From Polynucleobacter sp. MWH-S4W17 (GTDB lineage Bacteria > Pseudomonadota > Gammaproteobacteria > Burkholderiales > Burkholderiaceae), in assembly GCF_018687535.1 (NCBI RefSeq), contig NZ_CP061295.1, positions 1,736,001 through 1,800,000 on the forward strand: a DNA stretch of 64,000 nucleotides, given 5' to 3'. Within the stretch, counting starts at the first letter, position 1, and each line of letters opens with the position of its first letter. Position numbers and translations under genes: made by a program. The notes under the pieces were generated by a model, which was not told the origin of the DNA, did not search any database, and was given only the letters and a program-made list of their open reading frames with translations. Shown one piece after another: positions 8,990-20,198 of this stretch.

Positions 8990-10504
8990 ATGGCTAAAAT
9001 GATTCTTATGAATATGGTGACCCCACCCCCCGAATTAGCCGCTATTAGCGCCCTTCAGTCCAAATTGGTTGCGGCCTTGCGCCCAATCCTGCCGGAACAT
9101 GCCCTTCTATGGGAGCCAGAAGACACTATTCCCTATGAATGTGATGGTCTGGCCGCCTACCGTCGGATGCCTTTGGCAGTAGCTCTGCCAGAAACAGAAG
9201 AGCAAGTTGCCCAAATTCTGAAGATTTGCTACGCGATGCAAATCCCCGTAGTGCCTCGCGGATCAGGAACCGGCCTCTCGGGTGGCGCAATGCCTCTTTC
9301 TCAGGGATTGGTGCTGTCCCTAGCCAAGCTCAAGAAAATTATTAGCATCGATCCATTTACCCGCACTGCAGTCGTTCAGCCTGGTGTTCGCAATCTTGCT
9401 ATTTCTGAAGCAGTTGCCCACCTCGGTTTGTATTACGCTCCGGACCCCTCCTCTCAGATTGCCTGTTCGATTGGCGGCAACGTCAACGAAAACTCTGGTG
9501 GCGTGCACTGTCTTAAATACGGCCTCACTCTGCACAACGTTCTGCGTGTGCGCGGAATACTCATGAATGGTGAGATCATTGAATTTGGCGGCTTAGCACC
9601 AGATGCACCTGGACTCGATCTTCTCGCCATCATGATGGGTAGCGAAGGCATGCTCGCAGTGGTTACTGAAGTTACAGTCAAGTTAGTGGCGAAACCAAAA
9701 TTGGCTCGCGTGATTATGGCAAGTTTTGATGATATTGAAAAAGGTGGTAACGCAGTTGCTGCCATCATTGCAGCTGGCATTATTCCTGCTGGTTTGGAGA
9801 TGATGGATAAAGCTACCACTCGCGCTGTAGAAGAATTTGTGCACGCAGGCTATGACTTAGACGCTGCAGCTATTTTGCTCTGCGAGTCTGATGGCACTCC
9901 AGAAGAAGTTGCCGAAGAAATTGAGCGCATGACCAAAGTACTTGAAGAAGCTGGTGCAAGCGGAATACAGATTTCTAAAGATGAAGGTGAACGCTTGAAG
10001 TTTTGGAGTGGTCGTAAGAACGCTTTCCCAGCTGCGGGTCGCTTGGCCCCAGACTACTATTGCATGGATGGTACTATCCCTCGTCGCCATATTGCTACGC
10101 TCCTCAAGCGCATTCAGGGCATGGAAGAAAAGTATGGTCTTGGCTGCCTAAACGTTTTCCATGCGGGTGATGGCAATATGCATCCCCTGATTTTATTTAA
10201 TGGTGCCGACCAAGAAGAATGGCATCGTGCAGAAGAGTTCGGCACTGAAATATTAGAAGCCTGCGTAGAACTCGGTGGCACGATCACTGGTGAGCATGGT
10301 GTTGGTATCGAAAAAATTAATTCGATGTGTGTTCAGTTTGGTGAAGGTGAGCGCGAATCTTTCTGGGGTGTGAAAAGCGCCTTTGATCCAGAAAAATTAC
10401 TCAACCCAGATAAAGCCATCCCAACTTTAAGTCGCTGCGCAGAATATGGTCGTATGCGCATTAGCGGCGGTCAATTGCCTCACCCAGAATTGGAGCGCTT
10501 CTAA
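8990..10504 (+). CDS. glcD: Glycolate oxidase subunit GlcD (FAD-linked oxidase)
   Basis: A 504-residue FAD-linked oxidase of the GlcD family. The PCMH-type FAD-binding segment shows VVPRGSGTGLSGGAMP (about residues 85-100), SIGGNVNENSGG and GSEGMLAVVTEV, and the C-terminal oxidase domain shows FHAGDGNMHP and GGTITGEHGVG. With GlcE and GlcF it oxidises glycolate to glyoxylate and passes electrons to the respiratory chain. In planktonic freshwater bacteria this would fit use of algal glycolate (inference). Several ATGs follow one another (8990, 8999, 9008, 9014), so the exact start is uncertain. The stop overlaps the glcE start by one base. Confidence 0.93.
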   Translation: MAKMILMNMVTPPPELAAISALQSKLVAALRPILPEHALLWEPEDTIPYECDGLAAYRRMPLAVALPETEEQVAQILKICYAMQIPVVPRGSGTGLSGGAMPLSQGLVLSLAKLKKIISIDPFTRTAVVQPGVRNLAISEAVAHLGLYYAPDPSSQIACSIGGNVNENSGGVHCLKYGLTLHNVLRVRGILMNGEIIEFGGLAPDAPGLDLLAIMMGSEGMLAVVTEVTVKLVAKPKLARVIMASFDDIEKGGNAVAAIIAAGIIPAGLEMMDKATTRAVEEFVHAGYDLDAAAILLCESDGTPEEVAEEIERMTKVLEEAGASGIQISKDEGERLKFWSGRKNAFPAAGRLAPDYYCMDGTIPRRHIATLLKRIQGMEEKYGLGCLNVFHAGDGNMHPLILFNGADQEEWHRAEEFGTEILEACVELGGTITGEHGVGIEKINSMCVQFGEGERESFWGVKSAFDPEKLLNPDKAIPTLSRCAEYGRMRISGGQLPHPELERF

Positions 10505-11649
10505 TGAGCCACTCCCATCCGCAAATCAATGCATTCCGCGAGCAAATTCTCAATGCAGCTAAAAATAAAACCCCGCTCTCGTTTGAAGGCGGTGGCACCA
10601 AATCTTGGTACGGCAATCCGAATAGCTATACCAAACTAGATACACGTACTTACTCCGGTATTTTGGAGTACCAGCCAGAAGAATTAGTCATCACCGCTTG
10701 TGCTGGCACTCCACTAAAAGAAATTGAAGCAGCTCTCAAAGAAAAGAATCAGGTGCTTGCTTTTGAACCACCACACTTTGGTGAGAATGCAACTTTTGGT
10801 GGCGCTATTGCTGCTGGGCTTGCTGGTCCAGGGCGTATTACCGTTGGTAACTTTCGTGACTTTGTATTAGGCGCTCGCATTATCGATGGCAAAGGCCAAG
10901 ATCTTTCCTTTGGCGGGAAGGTAATGAAGAACGTAGCGGGATATGACGTCTCTCGTTTGCTGCCTGGCTCTTTAGGAACGCTTGCTCTTTTGTTAGAAGC
11001 CTCAGTCAAGGTCTTACCTAAACCTGCGGCGACCGCAACCTTACGTTGCCAAATCTCCCAAGAGAAAGCGCTCAAAATATTGAATGAATGGGCTGGACAG
11101 CCACTACCTTTATCTGCAAGCTGCTGGATTGGTTCCACTACGGGTGGTGATGGAGAGCTAACTTTCCGTCTCGCTGGTGCGGCAGCGGCTGTAAAGGCTG
11201 CAATTCCTCTCATGAGCTCTTTGGTTATGGCCACTGAGGTTAATCCTGAAACTGCAGAACATTTCTGGAATGATTTACGTGAGCAATATCTTTCTGCATT
11301 TGCTAATCTAGGTGCTGATCAAACACTTTATCGTTTAGCGCTACCTGCAGCCTGTGGGCCACTTACTATCACTGGCGCCTCAGATGAAATTGTTCTGGAG
11401 TGGCACGGTCAACAACGTTGGATTACAGCGCCTGGCGATGAAGCTACCTTTAAAGCCATCAAGGCCATTGCCAATTCCCATGGCGGACATGCAACTCGCT
11501 TTAGACAAGGTGCCAATGTAGACCCTAGCAATCAGCGCTTTACTTTGTTATCAGAGCAAGCCCACTCCTTTGCCCTTGAGGCAGTGCAAGAACGCCTGAG
11601 ATCAGCTTTTGATCCCGCAGGTGTTTTCGCCACTAAACGTCTTCCATAA
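10504..11649 (+). CDS. glcE: Glycolate oxidase subunit GlcE
   Basis: A 381-residue protein with a GlcD-like but shorter FAD-binding domain: LSFEGGGTKSWYG, FGENATFGGAIAAGLAGPGR and GGKVMKNVAGYDVSRL are recognisable conserved GlcE blocks. GlcE is the second flavin-domain subunit of the glycolate oxidase complex and is needed for activity. Its ATG overlaps the glcD stop (TAATG), indicating translational coupling, and glcF starts 8 bp after its stop. Length is close to the family norm. The order glcDEF with no glcG or glcB nearby and no glcC-type regulator differs from the E. coli operon. Confidence 0.93.
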   Translation: MSHSHPQINAFREQILNAAKNKTPLSFEGGGTKSWYGNPNSYTKLDTRTYSGILEYQPEELVITACAGTPLKEIEAALKEKNQVLAFEPPHFGENATFGGAIAAGLAGPGRITVGNFRDFVLGARIIDGKGQDLSFGGKVMKNVAGYDVSRLLPGSLGTLALLLEASVKVLPKPAATATLRCQISQEKALKILNEWAGQPLPLSASCWIGSTTGGDGELTFRLAGAAAAVKAAIPLMSSLVMATEVNPETAEHFWNDLREQYLSAFANLGADQTLYRLALPAACGPLTITGASDEIVLEWHGQQRWITAPGDEATFKAIKAIANSHGGHATRFRQGANVDPSNQRFTLLSEQAHSFALEAVQERLRSAFDPAGVFATKRLP

Positions 11650-11657
11650 GTCTTTCT

Positions 11658-12935
11658 ATGCAAACTCAACTCGCCCCTCAATTTGTCAACACGCCGGAAG
11701 GAATCGAGGCAGCCCGCATTCTGGGTAAATGTGTTCACTGCGGCTTTTGTACAGCCACCTGCCCTACCTATCAAATACTGGGTGATGAGTTAGATGGTCC
11801 TCGCGGACGTATCTATCTCATTAAGCAGATCGCCGAAGGTCAAGCGCCCACCGAAAAGACTCGCCTGCATTTGGATCGCTGCTTAACTTGTCGTAATTGT
11901 GAGAGCACCTGTCCGAGTGGTGTGCAATACGGCAACCTAATAGACATTGGTCGCAAGTGGGCAGAAGAAAATACGCCTGAGCGCCCAATCGGCCAACGCC
12001 TGACTCGTTGGGCCCTAAAAGAAGGTTTAACTAAGCCCGCTTTATTTAATACAGCAATGACTCTGGGTCGTTTAATTCGCCCATTGATGCCAAGCGGTAT
12101 CAAACGCAAGATTCCACTGACTGTAAATAAGGCATTGGCCAATACCACTAATGCTTATGCAAGACCTACTGCAGCTCATCAGCGCAAAATGGTTTTGCTA
12201 GAGGGTTGCGTACAACCTGGAATGCTCCCAAATATCAATTCAGCAACAGCGCGCGTTCTTAATGCGTTAAAGATACAAATGATTAGCGCGCCCAATGCCA
12301 CTTGTTGCGGAGCGCTACGCTATCACCTCAATGATCAAGCTGGAGGCTTGGGTAATGCCAAGCAAAATATTGATGCGTGGTGGCCTTTAGTTGAAAGTGG
12401 CGTGGAAGCTATTGTCATGACCGCATCTGGTTGCGGTGTGATGGTGAAGGACTATGGCCACCTGTTTGCCAATGATCCTGTCTATGCAACCAAAGCGAAG
12501 AAGATTTCAGATCTGACTAAAGATATCTCTGAAATACTACCTTCCCTACAAAATGAGCTGATGCAGCTGGTAGGCACCGATCCAAAGCCAGGCGTCGTAT
12601 ATCACCCACCTTGCACCTTGCAACACGGCCAACAAATTCGTGGCAAGGTTGAGGGATTGCTTTCTAGTATTGGTATTGGTGTGCGTTTATGTGCCGACAG
12701 CCATCTTTGCTGCGGCTCTGCAGGCACTTACTCCGTTACTCAACCAGAACTCTCTGAGCAACTTCGTAAAAACAAGTTAACTCACCTAAATACTGCCTGC
12801 GAGGAATCAGGCGCAGAGGTCATTGTGTCTGGAAACATTGGCTGCATTACCCACCTGCAGCAAGAAGACACTCCAGTAGTGCATTGGATTGAAATCGTAG
12901 ACCAATTACTTAGCAAATCTTCTAAGGTCTCATGA
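11658..12935 (+). CDS. glcF: Glycolate oxidase iron-sulfur subunit GlcF
   Basis: A 425-residue iron-sulfur protein. Two ferredoxin-type cysteine clusters are present near the N-terminus, CVHCGFCTATCPT (about residues 26-38) and CLTCRNCESTCPSG (about 75-88), each expected to bind a 4Fe-4S cluster. They are followed by two cysteine-rich CCG domains (GCVQPGM...TCCGALRYH and CTLQH...CCGSAGTYS) typical of GlcF and heterodisulfide-reductase-like subunits. It passes electrons from the GlcD flavin to the quinone pool at the membrane. The stop overlaps the next gene (yggS) by 4 bp (ATGA). Identification is firm. Confidence 0.95.
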   Translation: MQTQLAPQFVNTPEGIEAARILGKCVHCGFCTATCPTYQILGDELDGPRGRIYLIKQIAEGQAPTEKTRLHLDRCLTCRNCESTCPSGVQYGNLIDIGRKWAEENTPERPIGQRLTRWALKEGLTKPALFNTAMTLGRLIRPLMPSGIKRKIPLTVNKALANTTNAYARPTAAHQRKMVLLEGCVQPGMLPNINSATARVLNALKIQMISAPNATCCGALRYHLNDQAGGLGNAKQNIDAWWPLVESGVEAIVMTASGCGVMVKDYGHLFANDPVYATKAKKISDLTKDISEILPSLQNELMQLVGTDPKPGVVYHPPCTLQHGQQIRGKVEGLLSSIGIGVRLCADSHLCCGSAGTYSVTQPELSEQLRKNKLTHLNTACEESGAEVIVSGNIGCITHLQQEDTPVVHWIEIVDQLLSKSSKVS

Positions 12936-13657
12936 ACTCCATTGTTGTCAATTTGATGCAAGTCAGAACAAGAATTGAGCTTGCTGCCCTAGCAGCAAAG
13001 CGTGAGCCCGAAGAAATCGAGCTTCTGGCAGTGAGCAAGACTTTTCCTGCTGCTGCCGTTGAAGAAGCTATGCATGCTGGACAATCAGCTTTTGGTGAAA
13101 ACTATGTGCAAGAGGCCGTTGAAAAAATTGAGAAGTTAGCCAAACTACGCCCTTGGTTGACCTGGCATTTTATTGGCCCTTTACAGAGCAATAAAACCAG
13201 AGAAGTAGCGCAACACTTCGATTGGGTTCACAGTGTGGACCGCCTCAAAATTGCAGAACGCCTATCCGCTCAACGCGGCGAGTTTCCAGATTTACCGCCA
13301 TTGATGGTTTGCGTACAAATCAATGTTAGCGAGGAGGAGAGCAAAAGCGGCATTTCTCTGGTTGAAGTTGAAGAACTCTGTAACGCTATTACCTCTTTAC
13401 CAAACTTAGTTCTGCGGGGCTTGATGGCAATTCCCGCACCTAATCCAGACCCTGTCTTGCAACGCCAGGCTTTTGCAGCCGTACAAGATTGTTTCAAGCG
13501 CATACAAGCCAGCCATTTCACTGAACTTGGTTACCAGTTCTTTGACACCCTTTCGATGGGCATGTCCGATGATTTAGAGGCCGCCATCGCTGAAGGCAGC
13601 ACTTTAGTTCGCGTTGGTACAGCCATTTTCGGGAAGCGCGATAAGATTAGCAAATGA
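12932..13657 (+). CDS. YggS family pyridoxal phosphate homeostasis protein
   Basis: A 241-residue member of the YggS/PROSC (PLPBP) family, a TIM-barrel protein that binds pyridoxal 5'-phosphate and keeps the cell's PLP and amino-acid pools balanced. The PLP lysine lies in AVSKTFP (about residue 37). Other conserved blocks are FGENYVQEA, WHFIGPLQSNK and the phosphate-binding SMGMSDDLEAAI...VRVGTAIFG. It overlaps glcF by 4 bp and proC by 4 bp. The yggS-proC pairing is common in bacteria; the coupling to glcF is a local feature. Function is from the family and no enzymatic reaction is known. Confidence 0.93.
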   Translation: MNSIVVNLMQVRTRIELAALAAKREPEEIELLAVSKTFPAAAVEEAMHAGQSAFGENYVQEAVEKIEKLAKLRPWLTWHFIGPLQSNKTREVAQHFDWVHSVDRLKIAERLSAQRGEFPDLPPLMVCVQINVSEEESKSGISLVEVEELCNAITSLPNLVLRGLMAIPAPNPDPVLQRQAFAAVQDCFKRIQASHFTELGYQFFDTLSMGMSDDLEAAIAEGSTLVRVGTAIFGKRDKISK

Positions 13658-14523
13658 GCACAAACAAAATCGCACAAAATAATAGCAACGCGCACATCAC
13701 CTTTGTTGGCGGTGGCAATATGGGGCGTGCCCTTATCAGCGGCCTTCTTGCTAGTGGATTCGAACCTAATCAAATCTCTGTTGTAGAAGCAAATGCTGCA
13801 ACTGCCCTAAAGTTACATGAAGATTTTGGTGTTCAGGGCATTGGCGCTCTGGAGCACATCGCTTTTGATTTCTCTAGAAATAATGTGCTTGTCATGGCGA
13901 TCAAACCACAAGACTTTAATGTCGTTGCCAAAGGTTTAGCGTCTAAGTTAAAGCATGCGAGCGAGCCCGGTCCACTCATTCTGAGTATCGCTGCGGGTAT
14001 TCGCCTAAAAGATATGAGTCGCTGGCTTGATCACACACGCTGTGTACGCGCTATGCCAAATACTCCAGCCTTAATTGGTAAAGGGATTACCGGTCTTTTT
14101 GCAGATACCGCTGTAGATCAATCTGATCGTGCCTTAGCTGAAACCATTTGTAATGCGGTAGGTCAAACCGTTTGGGTAAAAGAAGAAAAATTGATGGATG
14201 CAGTAACTGCTGTTTCTGGTAGTGGTCCAGCCTATGTCTTTGCATTTTTAGAGGCAATGCAATCTGCTGGAGAGAAGCTCGGTCTTGATTCAGAGACAGC
14301 GCGCAAGCTGGCTTATGCCACTCTTGAGGGCGCTACACAGCTTGCCCATGACTCTGATGAACACGCTGGCGTTCTCCGCGCGAGAGTCACTTCAAAGGGT
14401 GGAACCACTGCTGCTGCTCTAGATGTCATGAAACAACAAGGTTGGCATGAAATTTTAGAAAAAGCGATTGATGCAGCCAGTCAGCGCGGTAAAACAATGG
14501 GCGATGAACTCGGCCAGAGTTAG
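13654..14523 (+). CDS. proC: Pyrroline-5-carboxylate reductase
   Basis: A 289-residue ProC, which reduces 1-pyrroline-5-carboxylate to proline with NAD(P)H in the last step of proline synthesis. The Rossmann start is [16 protein letters not shown] (about residues 16-31). The C-terminal signature includes [19 protein letters not shown] and [16 protein letters not shown], which hold substrate-binding residues. The ATG overlaps the yggS stop. Its own stop overlaps the stop of convergent ubiA by a few bases, leaving no room for a terminator between them. Length is slightly above the usual 265-280, with the extra residues at the N-terminus. Confidence 0.96.
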   Translation: MSTNKIAQNNSNAHITFVGGGNMGRALISGLLASGFEPNQISVVEANAATALKLHEDFGVQGIGALEHIAFDFSRNNVLVMAIKPQDFNVVAKGLASKLKHASEPGPLILSIAAGIRLKDMSRWLDHTRCVRAMPNTPALIGKGITGLFADTAVDQSDRALAETICNAVGQTVWVKEEKLMDAVTAVSGSGPAYVFAFLEAMQSAGEKLGLDSETARKLAYATLEGATQLAHDSDEHAGVLRARVTSKGGTTAAALDVMKQQGWHEILEKAIDAASQRGKTMGDELGQS

Positions 14524-15383
14524 TTAATACCTATACCCAGCACAATTCCCAGAAATAAAAATCCGCCTAACCAGTTGTTATGGCGGAATGCTTTAAAACA
14601 ATTTTCTCTATTGCGTGTTGAAACCAACTTTAAGTGATATATCGCACAAGCCAATGCTGCGAACCAACCCACTAAAAAATAATTGCTTAAGTTAGCCAAT
14701 TGCGCCACCCATAACTGACTCAGAAAAAGCATCCCATAGCTTATTGCTATAGCGACGACATCGTACTGACCAAAAGTAATGGCCGATGTTCTCAACCCTA
14801 GGCGCAGATCATCATCGCGATCAACCATGGCATAGGCTGTGTCATAAGCGATCGCCCAAAAAATGTTTCCAATAAATAAGAACCAGGCCTCTAGGGGGAT
14901 AGAATCCAAAATAGCCGCATACGCCATCGGAATGCCAAAGCCAAAGGCAATGCCTAAGACAGCTTGGGGCATGGCAAAAAAGCGTTTGGTAAAGGGATAG
15001 AGGAAGGCTACTAGCAAAGCAAGCACGGATAGTTGTTTTGTAAATACATTCAGGGGCTGAATGAATAAAAACGCAATCAAGGCCAATACTCCAGCCACAG
15101 CTATGGCCTCTTTGCCCGAGATTTTTCCACTTGTGACTGGGCGATCTTGGGTACGGTTAACATGACGATCAAAATCACGATCAGCATAGTCGTTGATTGC
15201 ACAACCCGCACTACGCATTAAAAATGTGCCGACAGTAAAGATCAACAAAATAGATAAATCAGGCACACCACTGCTTGCCAACCAAAGAGCCCAGAGCGTA
15301 GGCCATAACAGTAATAGCGTACCAATCGGCTTATCTAGCCTGATTAGATGGCCATAAGAAATAAAACGATCTTTTACATTCAT
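14520..15383 (-). CDS. ubiA: 4-hydroxybenzoate polyprenyltransferase
   Basis: A 287-residue, highly hydrophobic protein with about eight or nine membrane segments. Both Asp-rich prenyl-diphosphate motifs of UbiA are present: [19 protein letters not shown] (about residues 65-83) and [15 protein letters not shown] (about 185-200). It attaches the polyprenyl tail to 4-hydroxybenzoate in ubiquinone synthesis at the inner membrane. It lies downstream of recG on the same strand with a 10-bp gap, so the two may be cotranscribed, and it runs convergent into proC. UbiC is not nearby. Identification is firm from motifs and length. Confidence 0.95.
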   Translation of the reverse strand: MNVKDRFISYGHLIRLDKPIGTLLLLWPTLWALWLASSGVPDLSILLIFTVGTFLMRSAGCAINDYADRDFDRHVNRTQDRPVTSGKISGKEAIAVAGVLALIAFLFIQPLNVFTKQLSVLALLVAFLYPFTKRFFAMPQAVLGIAFGFGIPMAYAAILDSIPLEAWFLFIGNIFWAIAYDTAYAMVDRDDDLRLGLRTSAITFGQYDVVAIAISYGMLFLSQLWVAQLANLSNYFLVGWFAALACAIYHLKLVSTRNRENCFKAFRHNNWLGGFLFLGIVLGIGIN

Positions 15384-15393
15384 AAGGTAATTA

Positions 15394-17481
15394 TCAAGCC
15401 TTTAGAAATTCCGCTCGAGATCCGAGCCAGCGCTCTAAATGACGCTCCACCAGATCTGCATGCTCAGCGAGCAAGCGCTCGGCCGCCTGTTGGGCTAACT
15501 CAATTAACCAGGCATCGCGTTGCAAATCGACAAAGCGCAACATAGCATCTCCTGATTGCTTCGCGCCTAGCAATTCACCCGGACCACGCAGTGATAAATC
15601 TCGCTCAGCAATCACAAAACCATCTGAGGTCTCACGTAAAGTTTGTAGACGTTCCTTGGCAGCCATTGAAAGCGGCTCGGCGTACATCAAAATACAGACC
15701 GAATCCGCAGAACCCCTGCCCACGCGCCCGCGCAATTGATGGATCTGGGCATAACCAAAGCGCTCAGCATGCTCAATCACCATTAACGCCGCATTAGGTA
15801 CGTCTACCCCAACCTCAATTACCGTAGTCGCAACTAAAAGCTGAACCTCATTTGCCTTAAAGGCGGCCATGACTGCTGCTTTTTCTTCTGCTTTTAATCT
15901 GCCATGCACTAAGCCAACCTTAAAGTCAGGTAAAGCCTGAGTCAGTTGCTCGAAGCTCTCAACTGCTGTTTGCAATTGCAGTACTTCAGATTCTTCAATC
16001 AGAGGGCAAACCCAGTACGCTTGCAAGTCCTTGGATAACCAACTTTGCAAACCACCGATCACCTCATCACGGCGGCCGGCTTTAACTACCTTGGTAGCAA
16101 TCGGTTTTCGACCAGGAGGCAATTCATCGATGACAGAGACATCTAAGTCAGCATAGTAGGTCATCGCTAAAGTGCGTGGTATTGGTGTCGCAGACATCAT
16201 TAATTGATGGCAGTAAAACAATTCCGACCCAACGCGCTGCTGAATCTCTAAACGCTGCCTCACTCCGAAGCGATGTTGCTCATCAATCACTGCGAGGCCA
16301 AGTTTGGCAAAGCTCACGTTTTCTTGAATAAGAGCATGCGTACCAATAATGAGTTGGGCTTGCCCATTTTCGATTACCTCTTGTGCCAATCTTTTTTCTT
16401 TGGCTTTCAGACTCCCTGACAGCCAAGCGATTCGTACCCCTAAAGGCTCAAACCATTCCTTCATTTTGAGATAGTGTTGCTCAGCCAATATTTCCGTAGG
16501 CGCCATGATGGCAGCTTGATAGCCATGATCCATTGCCCGCGCTGCAGCCAAGGCCGCTACTACAGTCTTGCCGCTACCTACGTCCCCTTGTAAAAGGCGA
16601 TTCATCGGGAATGATTGAGAAAGGTCATGACTCATTTCAGACCAAACACGATCTTGAGCATTAGTTAATTTAAAAGGCAATACTTTCAGCAAGCCCGCTT
16701 CAAAGCTTTGCCGCTCTTTCTTGCCCTTACTCTCATCTTTATTTTTTACAAAACTAGGTGCATGCCGCTCCCGACGAATCGCATGCGCACGCTTTAACGA
16801 AATTTGCTGAGCAAGGAGTTCCTCAAACTGCACTCGACGCCAAGCAGGATGAGTACGCTCTAGCAATGCCTGAGTATTGGCATCGGCAGGCGGTTGATGT
16901 AAATAGATAATCGCCTCTTGCAAGTTTGGCCAATCATGACTAGGCAGTAGCTCTGCCATCAGCTCTTTGGGCAAGAACTCAGCCAGACTATCTTGCAGGC
17001 TTGGGTCACGTAAGGCTTGTGACACTGCTTTACGAATAATGGTTTGCGAGACTCCAACACTTGCTGGATAAACTGGAGTCAAACTAGCAGGTAAAGGTGT
17101 ATCTGGAGCGACAGCTCTCACCGTAGGGTGCACCATCTCTGGACCCTGAAAACCTTCACGCACTTCACCGCGGACTCGAATATTGACCCCGACAGCCATT
17201 TGTTTTTGCTGGCTAGGGTAGAAGTTCAGGAAGCGTAGATTTAAGGTTTCAGTCTCATCCTCGATGGTCACCACCATCTGCCTTCTGGGCCTAAATAAGA
17301 CCTGATTGCGAATAACTACACCCTGGGTCTGGGCTGAGTTAAATCTACCCTGATGTATGGCCTCCTCGATCGTGAGCAGCTCGGTCTCATCCTCATAACG
17401 GGATGGCAAGTGCAAAGCAAGGGCCATAGGGCTGTCTAAACCCATCTTTTGGAGTGTACTTGGCGCTTGTTTAGTAGTCAT
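15394..17481 (-). CDS. recG: ATP-dependent DNA helicase RecG
   Basis: A 695-residue RecG, the branched-DNA helicase that regresses stalled replication forks and processes Holliday junctions. An N-terminal wedge/OB region (about residues 50-150) is followed by the SF2 motor: motif [12 protein letters not shown] (about 300), motif [12 protein letters not shown] in place of DEAD, motif [16 protein letters not shown], and motif [11 protein letters not shown]. The C-terminus contains the RecG block [20 protein letters not shown]. The length is typical. It is divergent from queA with a 30-bp gap between start codons, so the two promoters must overlap or lie inside the opposite coding region. Confidence 0.96.
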   Translation of the reverse strand: MTTKQAPSTLQKMGLDSPMALALHLPSRYEDETELLTIEEAIHQGRFNSAQTQGVVIRNQVLFRPRRQMVVTIEDETETLNLRFLNFYPSQQKQMAVGVNIRVRGEVREGFQGPEMVHPTVRAVAPDTPLPASLTPVYPASVGVSQTIIRKAVSQALRDPSLQDSLAEFLPKELMAELLPSHDWPNLQEAIIYLHQPPADANTQALLERTHPAWRRVQFEELLAQQISLKRAHAIRRERHAPSFVKNKDESKGKKERQSFEAGLLKVLPFKLTNAQDRVWSEMSHDLSQSFPMNRLLQGDVGSGKTVVAALAAARAMDHGYQAAIMAPTEILAEQHYLKMKEWFEPLGVRIAWLSGSLKAKEKRLAQEVIENGQAQLIIGTHALIQENVSFAKLGLAVIDEQHRFGVRQRLEIQQRVGSELFYCHQLMMSATPIPRTLAMTYYADLDVSVIDELPPGRKPIATKVVKAGRRDEVIGGLQSWLSKDLQAYWVCPLIEESEVLQLQTAVESFEQLTQALPDFKVGLVHGRLKAEEKAAVMAAFKANEVQLLVATTVIEVGVDVPNAALMVIEHAERFGYAQIHQLRGRVGRGSADSVCILMYAEPLSMAAKERLQTLRETSDGFVIAERDLSLRGPGELLGAKQSGDAMLRFVDLQRDAWLIELAQQAAERLLAEHADLVERHLERWLGSRAEFLKA

Positions 17482-17511
17482 CGTTAAAATCTAATACCTG
17501 ATGGTAATGCT

Positions 17512-19712
<2,201 letters not shown>

Positions 19713-19718
19713 TAGCCC

Positions 19719-19741
19719 TACAGGGGGCAAAACCCCCTGTA
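19719..19741. terminator. GC-rich hairpin after tgt, without T-run
   Basis: A perfect 9-bp stem (19719-19727 with 19733-19741) with loop CAAAA directly after the tgt stop. There is no following T-tract, so it is either a weak terminator or an mRNA 3'-end or processing element before yajC. Confidence 0.5.
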
Positions 19742-19846
19742 AATCACCTCCAAAGCCCCACACAGTTTAGAATTGCGGGTTACGGCCACCGGTTTAAAGG
19801 TCGAAAAATATCGCAGTTTTTAATTGGTAATTAACGGAGGTTTTGT

Positions 19847-20173
19847 ATGTGGATTAGTAACGCTTTTGCCCAAGCTCCTGCAGCGGGCGCAGATTCCAGT
19901 GGCTTGATGAGCTTTCTCCCTTTAATTTTGATGTTTGCAGTTTTGTACTTCATCATGATTCGCCCACAAATGAAGCGTCAAAAAGAAACTAAGGCAATGC
20001 TCGAGTCATTAGGCGTTGGTGATGAGGTTGTTACTGTTGGCGGCATCATGGGCAAAGTAACAGCATTGAAAGACCAAGTGGTTACCGTTGAAATTTCTGC
20101 TGGTACTGAAGTGCACATGCAAAAAGGTGCTATCACTACAGTATTGCCAAAAGGCACCCTAAAGTCTGCTTAA
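19847..20173 (+). CDS. yajC: Preprotein translocase accessory subunit YajC
   Basis: A 108-residue YajC: an N-terminal membrane helix (about residues 24-43, FLPLILMFAVLYFIMIRPQMKRQK) followed by a small soluble domain containing VGDEVVTVGGIMGKVTAL. YajC associates with SecDF at the inner membrane and supports Sec-dependent export. A strong ACGGAGG ribosome site precedes the ATG. It is followed by secD after 25 bp and secF after that, the standard order; the upstream tgt-queA pair is the standard neighbour as well. The 130-bp gap before it probably holds a promoter, though I cannot pick hexamers with confidence. Confidence 0.95.
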   Translation: MWISNAFAQAPAAGADSSGLMSFLPLILMFAVLYFIMIRPQMKRQKETKAMLESLGVGDEVVTVGGIMGKVTALKDQVVTVEISAGTEVHMQKGAITTVLPKGTLKSA

Positions 20174-20198
20174 TTTATTTGTTTAAAAGTATCTCAAT

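Noticed and set aside
17482-17511. preQ1 riboswitch before queA
   Set aside because: The gap is only 30 bp and lacks the H-type pseudoknot features.
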